DNA from: Bacteriovorax sp. BSW11_IV
GTDB taxonomy: Bacteria > Bdellovibrionota > Bacteriovoracia > Bacteriovoracales > Bacteriovoracaceae
Assembly: GCF_000447755.1 (NCBI RefSeq)
Contig: NZ_AUNE01000033.1
Coordinates: forward strand, 1 to 58,310
Length of the DNA stretch: 58,310 bases
Direction of reading: 5' to 3'
The translations under genes were made by a program, and so were the position numbers. The notes under the pieces were generated by a model. It did not search any database, was not told where the DNA came from, and saw only the letters and a list, made by a program, of their open reading frames with translations. Of this stretch, positions 34,601-43,652 are shown piece by piece (position 1 is the first letter of the stretch; each line of letters begins with the position of its first letter).

Positions 34601-37600
34601 GACAGCTGGTTCTCCATCTTATGGTACGGCCACGGCCCCTGTTACTTATGGATCAGCAGGGGGAGCAGGTGGAACTCAAATTGGAGGTAGTGGTGGTGGT
34701 GCTATTAAGCTCATTGTATCGGGAGCACTTTCAATCACAGGTACACTTTCTGCGAACGGATTAAATGGAACTGTAAATAGTGATATTTCTGGTGGTGGTG
34801 CTGGAGGTTCTTTATGGATTGAAGCGGCAAGTTTATCGGGAACAGGAGCGATTACGACAAATGGTGGAGCATCAGGAAGTTCGGCCTCAAATGGAAACGG
34901 CTCTGGTGGATATATTTATTTGAAAGTAACGGATGCTTACTATTATGGAACTATCAGTTCTAAGGCCGGACGTAGCGTCGCCGAAGGAAGTGTTGTTGTT
35001 GATGTTACAAATGCATACATTGCATGCTCTGGTGGAGGAAGTGTTCTCACCACTTGTTATATAAATGATACACAAAATCTTGTTCCTTATTTTGAATATA
35101 CCGTTGGTGGAAATCTCGTTGTTCAAAATGGTGGATTGCTAAAAGGTGGAGTTGGAGAGTTAAATAAACTCACTGTTTCAGGAAATATCACTGTGGAAAG
35201 TGGTGGTTCAATTAATGCAAATTTTAGTTCATTAACTGGTAATGCTATTGATATTCAATCAGGTGGTTCTATTAGTGCTGAAGGACTTGGTTTTCTCGGT
35301 GGAAAAAACAGAAGTGAAAGTGGACAAGGACCATCTCCTGGACTTGCAAGTTCTGCAAGCCCTGCTGGTGGTGGTGCCCATGGTGCCAACGGTGGAAATG
35401 GTAGTTTGGCCGGAGGAAATGCTCCCTATGGAAGCGAGTCTGCTCCAGTAACATTTGGTTCAGGTGGAGGAGCATGTTGGGATGCTGATGGAGGAAACGG
35501 CGGTGGAGCAATTAAATTAATTGCGAACTCTTTAACAGTGAACGGAACACTTTCCGCTAAAGGAATTGATATTACTTCAACTTCAGCTTATGTCGCAGGC
35601 GGTGGGGCCGGTGGTTCTTTATGGCTGCAAATTGCCAACGCTTTTGATGGAAGTGGTACGGTGACAGTGGCCGGAGGATATGGACGCTTCCAATCAGGTG
35701 GTCTTTCTGGTGGTGGCGGTGGTGGCCGGCTTGCAATTGAGTTTAATGGATCAAGCTTTGCCTTTAATGGGAGTCTGTCTGTTTTAGGTGGACGATACTC
35801 TGGGAGAATTGGCGGAGATGGAACATACTATTTATCATTGGGAGATAGTAATTCTCTTTGTGATAGTGGTGATCTCACTTCAACATGTGTGATTAATTCG
35901 AAAAAAAATCTTGGTCATAATCTAATTCTTAACGGCAATAATATAACGCTTACATCAACAGGTCTTTTAGATGTTAGTGGAACGAATACAGGATTTTCAT
36001 TGGATCTAACCGGTGATCTTCAGTTGCAATCAGGTTCATCTATTGTTCATACAGAATATTTAAGTGATCTAGAAATCAAAGTTGATGGAAATCTTACCGT
36101 AGAAAATACCGCTAGTATTTTATCTAATATCAGTTTGCTTGAAGTTGGTACGCTAACTGTTGATGCTGGTGGAAAAATATCAGCATCGGGAATGGGTTAT
36201 CTCGGTGGATTGGGTGGAAAGGCCGGGGAAGGACCTTCTCCAGGTCTTGCTTCGGGCGGAAATGAAGGAGGTGGCGGTGGCCATGCTTCTGTTGGTGGGG
36301 ATGGAAATGGTGCAACCACCGCAGGTGGAACTGTTATATATGGCGATATGTTAGCGCCAATAACTTATGGATCAGGTGGTGGAGCAGGTTATTCTTTAAA
36401 AGGCGGAAATGGTGGTGGTGCAATTAAGGTTATCGCCAATGATATAAATCTTAATGGGGAGCTTTCGGCAAATGGCTCAGATTGTGCTTATACCGCATCG
36501 TATGTTGCAGGTGCAGGGGCAGGTGGCTCCCTGTGGTTACAAGTCGCCAATTCATTCACAGGTTCTGGTTCAATTACAGCAAAAGGTGGAAATGGTCATG
36601 TTGTAAGTGTTGGTAGCGGTGGTGGAAGTGGTGGACGTGTGGCCGTCTTTTTTAATGGAACAAATTTAGGTTATGGCGGAGAAGTTAGTTCGTTAGGTGG
36701 TCGTGGTTCTTCTGATTGGGGAGGAGATGGTACATATTATTTAAGCTTAGCGAGCATCAATTCAATTTGTGATGCGGGAGATTTTTCGACAACTTGTACA
36801 ATTAATAAGACGAAAACTCTTGGTGGTAATTTAGCGCTTACTGGTAATCATCTCGAACTGACTCCAACGGGTGGCCTGACAATTATGGGAAGTAATTCAG
36901 GAAGTAGTCTAGACTTTACAGGAAGCCTCACAATGAGAGGTGGCTCATCAATTAATCGATACGAATATTTATCAACATATGAAATGCTCTTTGATGGAGC
37001 TGTCACTTTGGAGAATGCAAGTTCAATCAATTTAAATCTATCTCTTTTAGAAGCAAGTTCTCTTAATTTACAGGCAGGAAGTACAATCAATGCATCAGCG
37101 CTTGGATATGCTGGCGGAGTTGGTGGGCAAGATGGCAAAGGGACTTCGCCAGGAAATGGAGCGAGTACAAAAGATGCAGGTGGTGGAGCTCACGCTAGAG
37201 ATGGTGGAGATGGGCAAGATTCTTCTACGCTTGGAGGAACTCCGTCATATGGTAGTGAAACTAATCCAACTGATTATGGCTCAGGTGGAGGTGGTTCGAA
37301 TAAATACAATGGTGGGGCCGGCGGAGGAATCGTGAAGATCGTTGCTCCGTCTATAACTATTGATGGAGAGATTTTAGCTGAAGGTGGAAATGGGAGTGGG
37401 AACTCTTCATATGAAGGTGGAGGTGGTGCCGGAGGTTCTATCTGGCTAGTTTCAACAACTTCACTTTCTGGCTCTGGAAAATTAAGTGTCGCCGGTGGAA
37501 ATTCTTATGGAACAAGCTCTGGGGCAGGCTCTGCTGGTAGGATATCTATTGAGCTTGGAAGTTCTCCATACAACTTTTATGGAAGTGTGGGATTACTGGC

Positions 37601-39413
37601 CGGAACGGGAAAAATTGCAAATTCAAAAGGAACATTAAATATTTCATTTAACTCAGAAGATCAGTTTTGCGATATTGGAGACTCCTCAAGTTCATGTGAG
37701 CTAAACACTAAAAAAGTTCTTCCAGCACTTTCTTTTGCAGGGGATCTCATTTTAAATGAAGGTGCTACTTTATATGATGATACGAATACATTTTCTGTCG
37801 CCGGAGATTTCACCTTAAAAGCAAATAAGAATTTAGTTTCTATTTCAAATTTTAAATACAATTTCAATGTCACAGGAACAACAACCTTTGAAGCAAACTC
37901 ACTAGTAAAAATGAATTTGAATAATTTCCAATCAGGAAATATGAACTTACTAGGTTCAATTGATGTTTCTGAAATGGGTCATTCTGGGCTTTCAGGTTTA
38001 GGAGCTGGTAAAAATTCATCAGGGGGAAATAACTCTGGTGGGGGTGCTAGTTACGGAAGTCTTGGAGGAAGAGGATATGATTCCAATACAGCGGGAGATC
38101 TCTATGGAGATGAAACTGCTCCAGTAGAATTTGGTTCAACAGGAGGAAAAGAATCTTCTGTTCTTGGTGGGGCCGGTGGAGGCGCTGTAAAATTATCTGT
38201 TACAAATACTCTAAACTTCACGGGATCAATTTTATCTAATGGTGGCAATGGTGTAAATGTTAGTACCGATCACTCTAGTGGAGGTTCAGGAGGTTCCATT
38301 TGGTTAGTTGCGGGGTCAATTATTGGTAATGGTTCTCTTTCAGCTAAGGGGGGAAATCCTGCTGCTTCTTGGTCTGCGTGCGGTGGTGCGGGTAGGATTG
38401 CGATTAATGCCACAAATGCCGCTGGAAATTATCAATATGGCGGAGTTGTTGACATGAAATGTATAGATCGAGGTGTTGATGAAGGATCATTCTATTTAAC
38501 ACTTGCTGATCCAAATATGATTTGTGATTCAGGAGACTTCTCAAGTACATGTACTATTAGCTCTGATCGAACCTTAGGGGGCGTTCAAAACTTCACAGGA
38601 GTGGGAAGTTTCTCTCTTTCACCAAGCACAAATTTAAGAGTCTATGGAAATTCCTCGGCCATTAGTTTTGATTTATCTGGAAGCTTCTCATCTGGCGTTG
38701 GAAGTTTGATTTATTCAAGTAAGAAGATTTCTAAAATTCATACAGGAACAACGATTAATTTAGCAGGAGCAGTCGAAGCATCTCTACCTGATGTTTACGC
38801 TGTCGGTGATATCACGGTGGATGGAGTAATTAGTGCTTTTAATAAAGGTGGTCTTCCTGGCCACTATGCTATGGCCGGAATTGGTCTTGGTGGTGGTTTA
38901 CCATGTTCTGGGGGGAATAATCCAGGAGGTGGTGGTGGCCATGGTGGTGCTGGAGGAGATGGGTATTGCGCAAGTAGTGGTGGTGCTTCTTATGGAAATA
39001 TTTTACGGCCAGACACTGAAGGATCAGGCGGTGCCAGTGATACAGATACAGACACTAGCGGTGGAGCAGGTGGAGGTGTCATAAAAATGATTTCAGATGG
39101 TCATATTGCGATCAATGCAAATATAAATTCGAATGGTCAAGATGGTGAGGTTGTTGGTGGAAGTGCCGGTGGTGGAGGTGCAGGAGGTTCTGTTTATCTC
39201 GATGGACTTTCATGTGATGGCACTGGAAATTTATCTGCGATTGGAGGTTCAAGTACAGGAACTTTGTATGCGGCCGGTGGAGGTGGAGGTCGTATCCATC
39301 TAAGTTGTGCAACGAACTCTTGGAGTGGAGTCGCTGATGTCACTGGAGGAATTGCTGACAATGCTGGACGCTATGGTTCTAGTGGGACAATTGACTACAC
39401 AGTAATACCCTAG
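31686..39413 (+). CDS. Giant modular lipoprotein with seven Gly-rich repeats (2575 aa)
   Basis: A basic N-terminus and hydrophobic stretch end in VLPSC (lipid Cys33). The start is a TTG with a poor ribosome site and no better alternative. Residues about 60-430 hold two tandem pairs of domains: an 'aWcls...STC...aW' domain (WYADENGNIAS, WVADIGGNISE) followed by a bacterial Ig-like domain (SGTCSEEGG, SGTCSEDG). A fibronectin-III-like domain follows to about 545. From nt 33320 to the end run seven modules of about 280-300 residues. Each opens with C-x-x-G-x(4)-TC, continues as a beta-helix-like stretch, then has a loop region of G-rich motifs (GYLGG, GGGAH, GSGGGA, GGGAGGSLWLQ). The family is not recognised; an extended surface adhesin or matrix protein is likely. 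Confidence 0.8.
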   Translation: MTLKKRISDLRRRVLGVVKFLILLAPILVLPSCNENKILVDITPFEVSQSGGSEAPDPALPTAPLVVLKDRTSSDSDISNELTVDIEVTDLGSIDSWCISETQVTLPPDTSTCSSGAWTTTLPTDFTFTPGEGLREVYVWYADENGNIASTAVVATINLDTTSPTSAVTTLPSTIIDISNQESFTLSGTCSEEGGDVVISNSVNATTTCTGGVWNVDLDVSLLPNGTITFDIDLNDEAGNSASTQTINLTKNTVTPDPALALSDTDSSSTTYSNSLTVNAAITSDTYAKRWCLSELQTTKPSDVSTCASSAWVSTKPTSYTFTAGEGTRTLYTWVADIGGNISENSISDSITIDTTPSLIDFSTAANSSVLSSATLSGTCSEDGIISVSGDVVNKTTSCASGVWSDTFDFSAQAVGTITVSIDQTDVAGNISTTVQRDFSRVSLIYNLNADTVNSFDVAISYGIGDVTNLKTFTYKIAEGATPPSDCSAGIDFGNTNATQTISSLKASTQYGLTVCYVDTSDVELERVSLTFTTLAPISSGTGLVCSGGGDVNTTCYVNDVQNFASNSVIYVPGNLVMQSGGSLTSNNLEKIILKVDGNTTIESGGKIAANLSFLETTILDIQAGGEINVSALGYLGGISPALAGNGPSGGQGHSNSSADPGGAGHAGPGGNGRSSGGTTVYGDRKEPVDFGSGGGAGDDEVGGHGGGVVKIIVNDLIVNGNIFAKGGQGENSCCDQGAGGSGGSIWIQVNNSFTGSGAISVGGGSAGGVDGNEITGAGAAGRLAIYQNSGAYVYSGSIDINGGSSGTRGSSGTFYLELANINQLCDSGDFSSTCTISTAKTIGGDTSITSGNLVIDATGAIDIKGIDSTFVFNNPTGNFSINTGGSFSMDPKTSVSNLVANTLTVDGSWLANLTESSIATANISGTFNANGKGYLGGTGSLDGEGPSPGKGTANDGGGGAHATDGFAGDAGTAGSPSYGTATAPVTYGSAGGAGGTQIGGSGGGAIKLIVSGALSITGTLSANGLNGTVNSDISGGGAGGSLWIEAASLSGTGAITTNGGASGSSASNGNGSGGYIYLKVTDAYYYGTISSKAGRSVAEGSVVVDVTNAYIACSGGGSVLTTCYINDTQNLVPYFEYTVGGNLVVQNGGLLKGGVGELNKLTVSGNITVESGGSINANFSSLTGNAIDIQSGGSISAEGLGFLGGKNRSESGQGPSPGLASSASPAGGGAHGANGGNGSLAGGNAPYGSESAPVTFGSGGGACWDADGGNGGGAIKLIANSLTVNGTLSAKGIDITSTSAYVAGGGAGGSLWLQIANAFDGSGTVTVAGGYGRFQSGGLSGGGGGGRLAIEFNGSSFAFNGSLSVLGGRYSGRIGGDGTYYLSLGDSNSLCDSGDLTSTCVINSKKNLGHNLILNGNNITLTSTGLLDVSGTNTGFSLDLTGDLQLQSGSSIVHTEYLSDLEIKVDGNLTVENTASILSNISLLEVGTLTVDAGGKISASGMGYLGGLGGKAGEGPSPGLASGGNEGGGGGHASVGGDGNGATTAGGTVIYGDMLAPITYGSGGGAGYSLKGGNGGGAIKVIANDINLNGELSANGSDCAYTASYVAGAGAGGSLWLQVANSFTGSGSITAKGGNGHVVSVGSGGGSGGRVAVFFNGTNLGYGGEVSSLGGRGSSDWGGDGTYYLSLASINSICDAGDFSTTCTINKTKTLGGNLALTGNHLELTPTGGLTIMGSNSGSSLDFTGSLTMRGGSSINRYEYLSTYEMLFDGAVTLENASSINLNLSLLEASSLNLQAGSTINASALGYAGGVGGQDGKGTSPGNGASTKDAGGGAHARDGGDGQDSSTLGGTPSYGSETNPTDYGSGGGGSNKYNGGAGGGIVKIVAPSITIDGEILAEGGNGSGNSSYEGGGGAGGSIWLVSTTSLSGSGKLSVAGGNSYGTSSGAGSAGRISIELGSSPYNFYGSVGLLAGTGKIANSKGTLNISFNSEDQFCDIGDSSSSCELNTKKVLPALSFAGDLILNEGATLYDDTNTFSVAGDFTLKANKNLVSISNFKYNFNVTGTTTFEANSLVKMNLNNFQSGNMNLLGSIDVSEMGHSGLSGLGAGKNSSGGNNSGGGASYGSLGGRGYDSNTAGDLYGDETAPVEFGSTGGKESSVLGGAGGGAVKLSVTNTLNFTGSILSNGGNGVNVSTDHSSGGSGGSIWLVAGSIIGNGSLSAKGGNPAASWSACGGAGRIAINATNAAGNYQYGGVVDMKCIDRGVDEGSFYLTLADPNMICDSGDFSSTCTISSDRTLGGVQNFTGVGSFSLSPSTNLRVYGNSSAISFDLSGSFSSGVGSLIYSSKKISKIHTGTTINLAGAVEASLPDVYAVGDITVDGVISAFNKGGLPGHYAMAGIGLGGGLPCSGGNNPGGGGGHGGAGGDGYCASSGGASYGNILRPDTEGSGGASDTDTDTSGGAGGGVIKMISDGHIAINANINSNGQDGEVVGGSAGGGGAGGSVYLDGLSCDGTGNLSAIGGSSTGTLYAAGGGGGRIHLSCATNSWSGVADVTGGIADNAGRYGSSGTIDYTVIP
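33320..39413 (+). repeat. Seven coding repeats of about 840-900 bp in the giant lipoprotein gene
   Basis: The module-opening Cys codons lie at 33320, 34161, 35025, 35869, 36768, 37668 and 38523, giving lengths of 841, 864, 844, 899, 900, 855 and 890 bases. Protein similarity is clear but DNA identity is only moderate, so the duplications are old. Modules 1 and 3 open CSGGG-x-V-x-TTCYxND and the others CDxGD-x-x-S/T-x-C, hinting at an early two-type ancestor. Confidence 0.8.
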
Positions 39414-39418
39414 TCGAT

Positions 39419-39442
39419 GACTATATTTTTAGTCGGTTTTTT
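39419..39442 (+). terminator. Weak terminator after the giant lipoprotein gene
   Basis: GACTA (39419-39423) and TAGTC (39430-39434), then GG and a run of six Ts. The short stem makes efficiency uncertain. Confidence 0.4.
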
Positions 39443-39563
39443 CCATTAAATTGGGACTTCAAAATTGATATTGCTAACATAAGTGACCGATATTAAGGTC
39501 TGCTAATTTTTTTATCATAAGTATCCGAAAATGAATGACAGGAGAAGGTAAAATAAGGCAGAT

Positions 39564-42500
39564 ATGTTTATTGCAATACTAGAGACATTTTTAAAAATCT
39601 TTTTGATCATAATGATCTCAGTGTCCTGTATTGGAAATAAAAACATTCAAGTTAAAATTCATAACACTTCAGATGGTGCTAAAGGTTCTCAAAAGGCCGT
39701 TCTACTAAATGCAGATATTAGAAATAATCAACTAACACTTCTAGGTGAGGGCCTTAGCTCTGTAACCGAGATTCGTATCAAAAATAATTCAGGATTAGAT
39801 GAACAGCTTATAATTGATTCACAGAGTTCAACCTCACTTATTGCAAAGGCAATGGGCAATCTTGTTATTCCCCTAAATGGTGCTCTCTCATTACTTATTA
39901 AAGATTCTTATGGTGCCACCACATACCCATTAACTTTTGAATTACAAGATGGTGTCGTCACTGCTGCAAAACTGGATTCAATGGGCGCGATCTCTGGACA
40001 AGTTCTTATGTTTGATGGAACGAGTTGGGGACCACAAGATTTATCAGGTTTAGTTTACGCAGGAAACTGGGATGCGAATTCAGGTTCTGCTCCAACTTTA
40101 ACTCCCGGAGCAGGAGAGTATTACATTGTAAATAATGCCGGTACGACTTCTTTAAATGGAATAAATTCCTGGGCCATTGGTGATTGGGCCGTTTGGAATA
40201 GTGTCGATTCGCAGTGGGAAAAAATTGATAATGCCCCTTATGTTAGAAGTTTTAATGGAAGACCTGGAGATATTGTTCCAATGGCAGGTGATTATAATAT
40301 TAGTGATCTCGCTGGAGTTGATCTTACTGGTAATGCCAATGGTAAAGTTTTAAAGTTCAATGGGACTAATTGGGTACCTGCTGATGATTTAACTGGAGGT
40401 GCCGGTTCAGTTACTGAAACGCAATTACAAGATGGTGCTGTCACGACTAATAAAATTGCAGATGGAACAATTACAAATGCAGATATAGATAACGCTGCAG
40501 GAATTGCTCAATCAAAAATTAGTGGGCTTACAACTGATCTTTCTAACAAGCTTGGACTTAATGGTGGAACAATGGCCGGTCATATTGATATGAACGGTTC
40601 TAATATTGTAAATCCTGGAACTGTTGATGGCGTGGATATTTCTGCTCTATCTACATCTGTTGGAACAAATACGACAGCAATCTCAAATAATGTTTCTTCA
40701 ATAAATGCAAATACAACAAGTATATCAACGAACGCTACAAATATTTCTGGGAATACAACTGCTATTTCAGCCGTTAGTAATAGAAAGGCCGAAGAGTTCA
40801 CAACTGCTTGTACTGATAATCAATTTTTAATCGCTAGTAGTGGTGCTCTTGTGTGTGCAGATCCTAGTGGTGATTTAAGTTATGCTTCTTCAGGAAGCTC
40901 TCCTAATAATATGGTTTATGTTGATGACAATGGAAGAGTGGCAGTTGGTGATGGAGCAGCAACATCGACCATTACAAGAACCATTGTAAATAATAAAAAT
41001 CATCCAAACTTACTTATTACTACCAAAGGAAACGCTGATGTTTTAGCTTCTCCTGTTTTAGGTTTTGAAAATAATAAAAGTGATTATGCCGCTATAAGAT
41101 GGGCAGATTATGGTGATTTGATTTTTAGTATTGGCCATCCTTCGTTGGATAACTCTAATGCAACTTATGATATTTTTTCTTTAAATGGAACAGATCAAAG
41201 AATGAATATTCATAAGAAGGCCTACTTTGAAGATAAAATAGGTGTCGGTTTATCGAATCCAACTGAGAAAATTGAAGTTGTAGGTAATGTCAAGGCCACG
41301 GCATTTATTGGAGATGGTTCACAGTTAACTGGACTTAGTACGACGGGTGCAAGTAGTACGACGAGTGCTGTGATTACGGCCGATAGCGATTCAAATGGTT
41401 CAGGAGATATTTTATTTGTTACGGCAGGAACAGAAAAAGCAACTATTTTGAATAATGGAAATATGGGTGTAGGAGTGAGTGCTCCGACGGCGAAGCTAGA
41501 AGTTGATGGAACTATTAGATCAACTTCAACAACACCTTATTTTGAAATGAAAGATTCTGATACGGCCTATGGTTCAAATCCGCAATCAGCTCTCATATTT
41601 AAAGATTCTGCTGATACACAGTACTCTTATTTTGGTGCAACTGCAGGAGCCATGAGATGGGACAGTTTACTTCCAATATACTTAAACTCCAATGGTAGTG
41701 GTGGGGTTTATGTTAATACTAATGGTCGAGTCGGTATTGGAACAACTTCACCAAATGCACTTTTAGATATTGGTGGCACTGTTCGTGCTCAAGAACTATG
41801 TGATGAAACAGGTACTAAGTGTCATGATCTTTCTACTGGTGTAACACCAGTTCTAACTGGGATCTCAAGAGGAACAGCTGCGGCCCCATCAATAATGTTT
41901 GGTACAGATACAAATACAGGAATTTATTCACCAGGAACTGATCAAGTCGGTATTAGTGTCGCAGGAGTATTAGATGCTCGCTTTAATTCAAATGCCATTA
42001 GTTTTTATAAAAGATTAAACGTAACAAATTACAACAACACATCTATCGTCCCTGAGTTGGGAACAAGTTCTAGTGGAACGATCAATGCTGGAACACTTGT
42101 TGGTGAACATGTTTTTGATTATGGAGGAAGAATTACTCCTGATAGAGCATCAATTTACTTAGAGGCCAGTGAAACATTTTCAACTACTGCACAAGGGGCG
42201 TCTTTAAATTTTTCTACAATCTTAAATGGAACAACCACGGCCTCAAAAAAAATGACCATAGCAAATAACGGTTATATTGGTGTGGGTTCTCATTCTCCAA
42301 CAAGTTTATTCCATATTAGAGAACCTGATGATTCGTGGAATAGTTCATTTCGCATGGACCGTTCATGGGAGCCTACCACAGATTATTTTCAAATGATGTA
42401 CGACTATCAAGGTTTAAAAATTAGAACTATGGCCAATGACACTGATGAGGCCCATATTATTTTTAAGCCTCTTGATAGTGAGGCCATGAGAATTACAGAA

Positions 42501-43382
42501 GATGGGAAAGTAGGAATTGGTGTTACGAGCCCAAATACGGCCCTTAGTGTAGCTGGAACTGTTGAAGCGACTGCCGTATCAGCAGTAACGACCACAACAG
42601 GAACTCTTGGTGTCGTAAGTGGAGTTAGTGGAAATGTTGTGGCGACATTTCGAAACACATCTGATTCGGGGCTTTCAGGTTTTTCTTTTAGGGCCTATGA
42701 AAATTCAGACGTTGGATATATGGGCTTTGTTAATCCTGCTGTTCCTGGGCCATATCCTGCAGGTACAGTGACCTTACAGGGGATTGGTATACCTGTTACT
42801 TTAGGGATGAGTAATTCTGAAGTCATGAGAGTTCATACGAATGGTAATGTTGGAGTTAAGACGACAAATCCTACACATGACTTTCAAGTAGAAGGTACAG
42901 CTGGTCTTTCTTCGGGAACTGCCTGGACGAGTACATCAGATATTCGTTTAAAAGATATTCGTGGTGACTATGAATATGGATTAGACGAAGTTTTGAAACT
43001 TCATACCGTTCGATTTAATTATAAAAAAGATAATCCCCTTGGACTTAATAGTGAGCGAGAGATTATTGGATTTATTGCCCAAGAAGTAGAGCAAATTATC
43101 CCTGAAGCGATAAAGAGAAGAGATGATGGCTATCTTGAACTTAATGTGGATCCTATTCACTGGGCCGCAATCAATGCGATTAAAGATTTAAACGAAAAAG
43201 TTGAGTTGAATAAAGAGATGTTTACTTTTATGAGCAATGGCCTCTCTGAAAAAGTTGAAGATAATTCTCGCGAAATTGCCTCTTTAAAAGAAGAAAATCA
43301 AATCTTAAAAGACAGAATTGAACTTCTTGAGAAATCTCTCTGTGAATCGAATCCGTCCTTATCTATCTGTTCGAAAAACTAA
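39564..43382 (+). CDS. Lipid-anchored S74 fibre protein 1 (mosaic adhesive trimer-like, 1272 aa)
   Basis: The hydrophobic N-terminus ends in ISVSC (Cys22), a lipobox, so the N-terminus is probably membrane anchored. Residues about 45-165 are a base domain shared with the next fibre (LTLLGEGLSSVTEIRIK, then GATTYPLTFELQDG), partly IPT/TIG-like, followed by a 'G-x-W-D-A ... YYIV ... GDWAVWN ... SFNGRPGDIVP' segment known from phage tail fibres. A coiled stretch of N-T-x-I repeats (about 355-405) and beta-shaft repeats VGIGT-x-SP follow. S74 starts at Ser1125 (SDIRLKD, GFIAQEVE), with a C-terminal coiled coil. Family knowledge: S74 domains trimerise fibres and self-cleave at this Ser. A surface adhesin role is inferred. 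Confidence 0.85.
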   Translation: MFIAILETFLKIFLIIMISVSCIGNKNIQVKIHNTSDGAKGSQKAVLLNADIRNNQLTLLGEGLSSVTEIRIKNNSGLDEQLIIDSQSSTSLIAKAMGNLVIPLNGALSLLIKDSYGATTYPLTFELQDGVVTAAKLDSMGAISGQVLMFDGTSWGPQDLSGLVYAGNWDANSGSAPTLTPGAGEYYIVNNAGTTSLNGINSWAIGDWAVWNSVDSQWEKIDNAPYVRSFNGRPGDIVPMAGDYNISDLAGVDLTGNANGKVLKFNGTNWVPADDLTGGAGSVTETQLQDGAVTTNKIADGTITNADIDNAAGIAQSKISGLTTDLSNKLGLNGGTMAGHIDMNGSNIVNPGTVDGVDISALSTSVGTNTTAISNNVSSINANTTSISTNATNISGNTTAISAVSNRKAEEFTTACTDNQFLIASSGALVCADPSGDLSYASSGSSPNNMVYVDDNGRVAVGDGAATSTITRTIVNNKNHPNLLITTKGNADVLASPVLGFENNKSDYAAIRWADYGDLIFSIGHPSLDNSNATYDIFSLNGTDQRMNIHKKAYFEDKIGVGLSNPTEKIEVVGNVKATAFIGDGSQLTGLSTTGASSTTSAVITADSDSNGSGDILFVTAGTEKATILNNGNMGVGVSAPTAKLEVDGTIRSTSTTPYFEMKDSDTAYGSNPQSALIFKDSADTQYSYFGATAGAMRWDSLLPIYLNSNGSGGVYVNTNGRVGIGTTSPNALLDIGGTVRAQELCDETGTKCHDLSTGVTPVLTGISRGTAAAPSIMFGTDTNTGIYSPGTDQVGISVAGVLDARFNSNAISFYKRLNVTNYNNTSIVPELGTSSSGTINAGTLVGEHVFDYGGRITPDRASIYLEASETFSTTAQGASLNFSTILNGTTTASKKMTIANNGYIGVGSHSPTSLFHIREPDDSWNSSFRMDRSWEPTTDYFQMMYDYQGLKIRTMANDTDEAHIIFKPLDSEAMRITEDGKVGIGVTSPNTALSVAGTVEATAVSAVTTTTGTLGVVSGVSGNVVATFRNTSDSGLSGFSFRAYENSDVGYMGFVNPAVPGPYPAGTVTLQGIGIPVTLGMSNSEVMRVHTNGNVGVKTTNPTHDFQVEGTAGLSSGTAWTSTSDIRLKDIRGDYEYGLDEVLKLHTVRFNYKKDNPLGLNSEREIIGFIAQEVEQIIPEAIKRRDDGYLELNVDPIHWAAINAIKDLNEKVELNKEMFTFMSNGLSEKVEDNSREIASLKEENQILKDRIELLEKSLCESNPSLSICSKN

Positions 43383-43410
43383 TTTTAAAAAGTACTGAAT
43401 CGAAACAGTC

Positions 43411-43429
43411 CACTAATGACATATTAGTG
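43411..43429. repeat. Perfect 7-bp hairpin in the gap between the two fibre genes
   Basis: CACTAAT (43411-43417) and ATTAGTG (43423-43429) surround GACAT. No T-run follows, so it is more like an operator or a processed 3' end than a classical terminator. The rest of the 270-base gap shows no ORF and no clear promoter. Confidence 0.45.
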
Positions 43430-43652
43430 CCTCAAAAAATTGCGTAACAAAATTGCCACAAGGCTTGAATGATCTAAGTCGCCTTATAGTATTGAGCTTT
43501 AATTTTCAAAAGGTTGTATTACTCGGAATGGGGGATGTGAAAAACTGTATGAAATATTAAACGTTTTTCATTGTTGAGCGATAAGATTCTAGTAAAGGTG
43601 TGTGAAGAATTATGTGTTTTAAGGGTGATACATAGTTCTATCGTGAGGAATC

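Noticed and set aside
33400-39300. Many GGT/GGA-rich direct repeats that at first look like a microsatellite or CRISPR-like array
   Set aside because: They follow the Gly codons of one continuous gene, vary in spacing and have no constant repeat-spacer structure.
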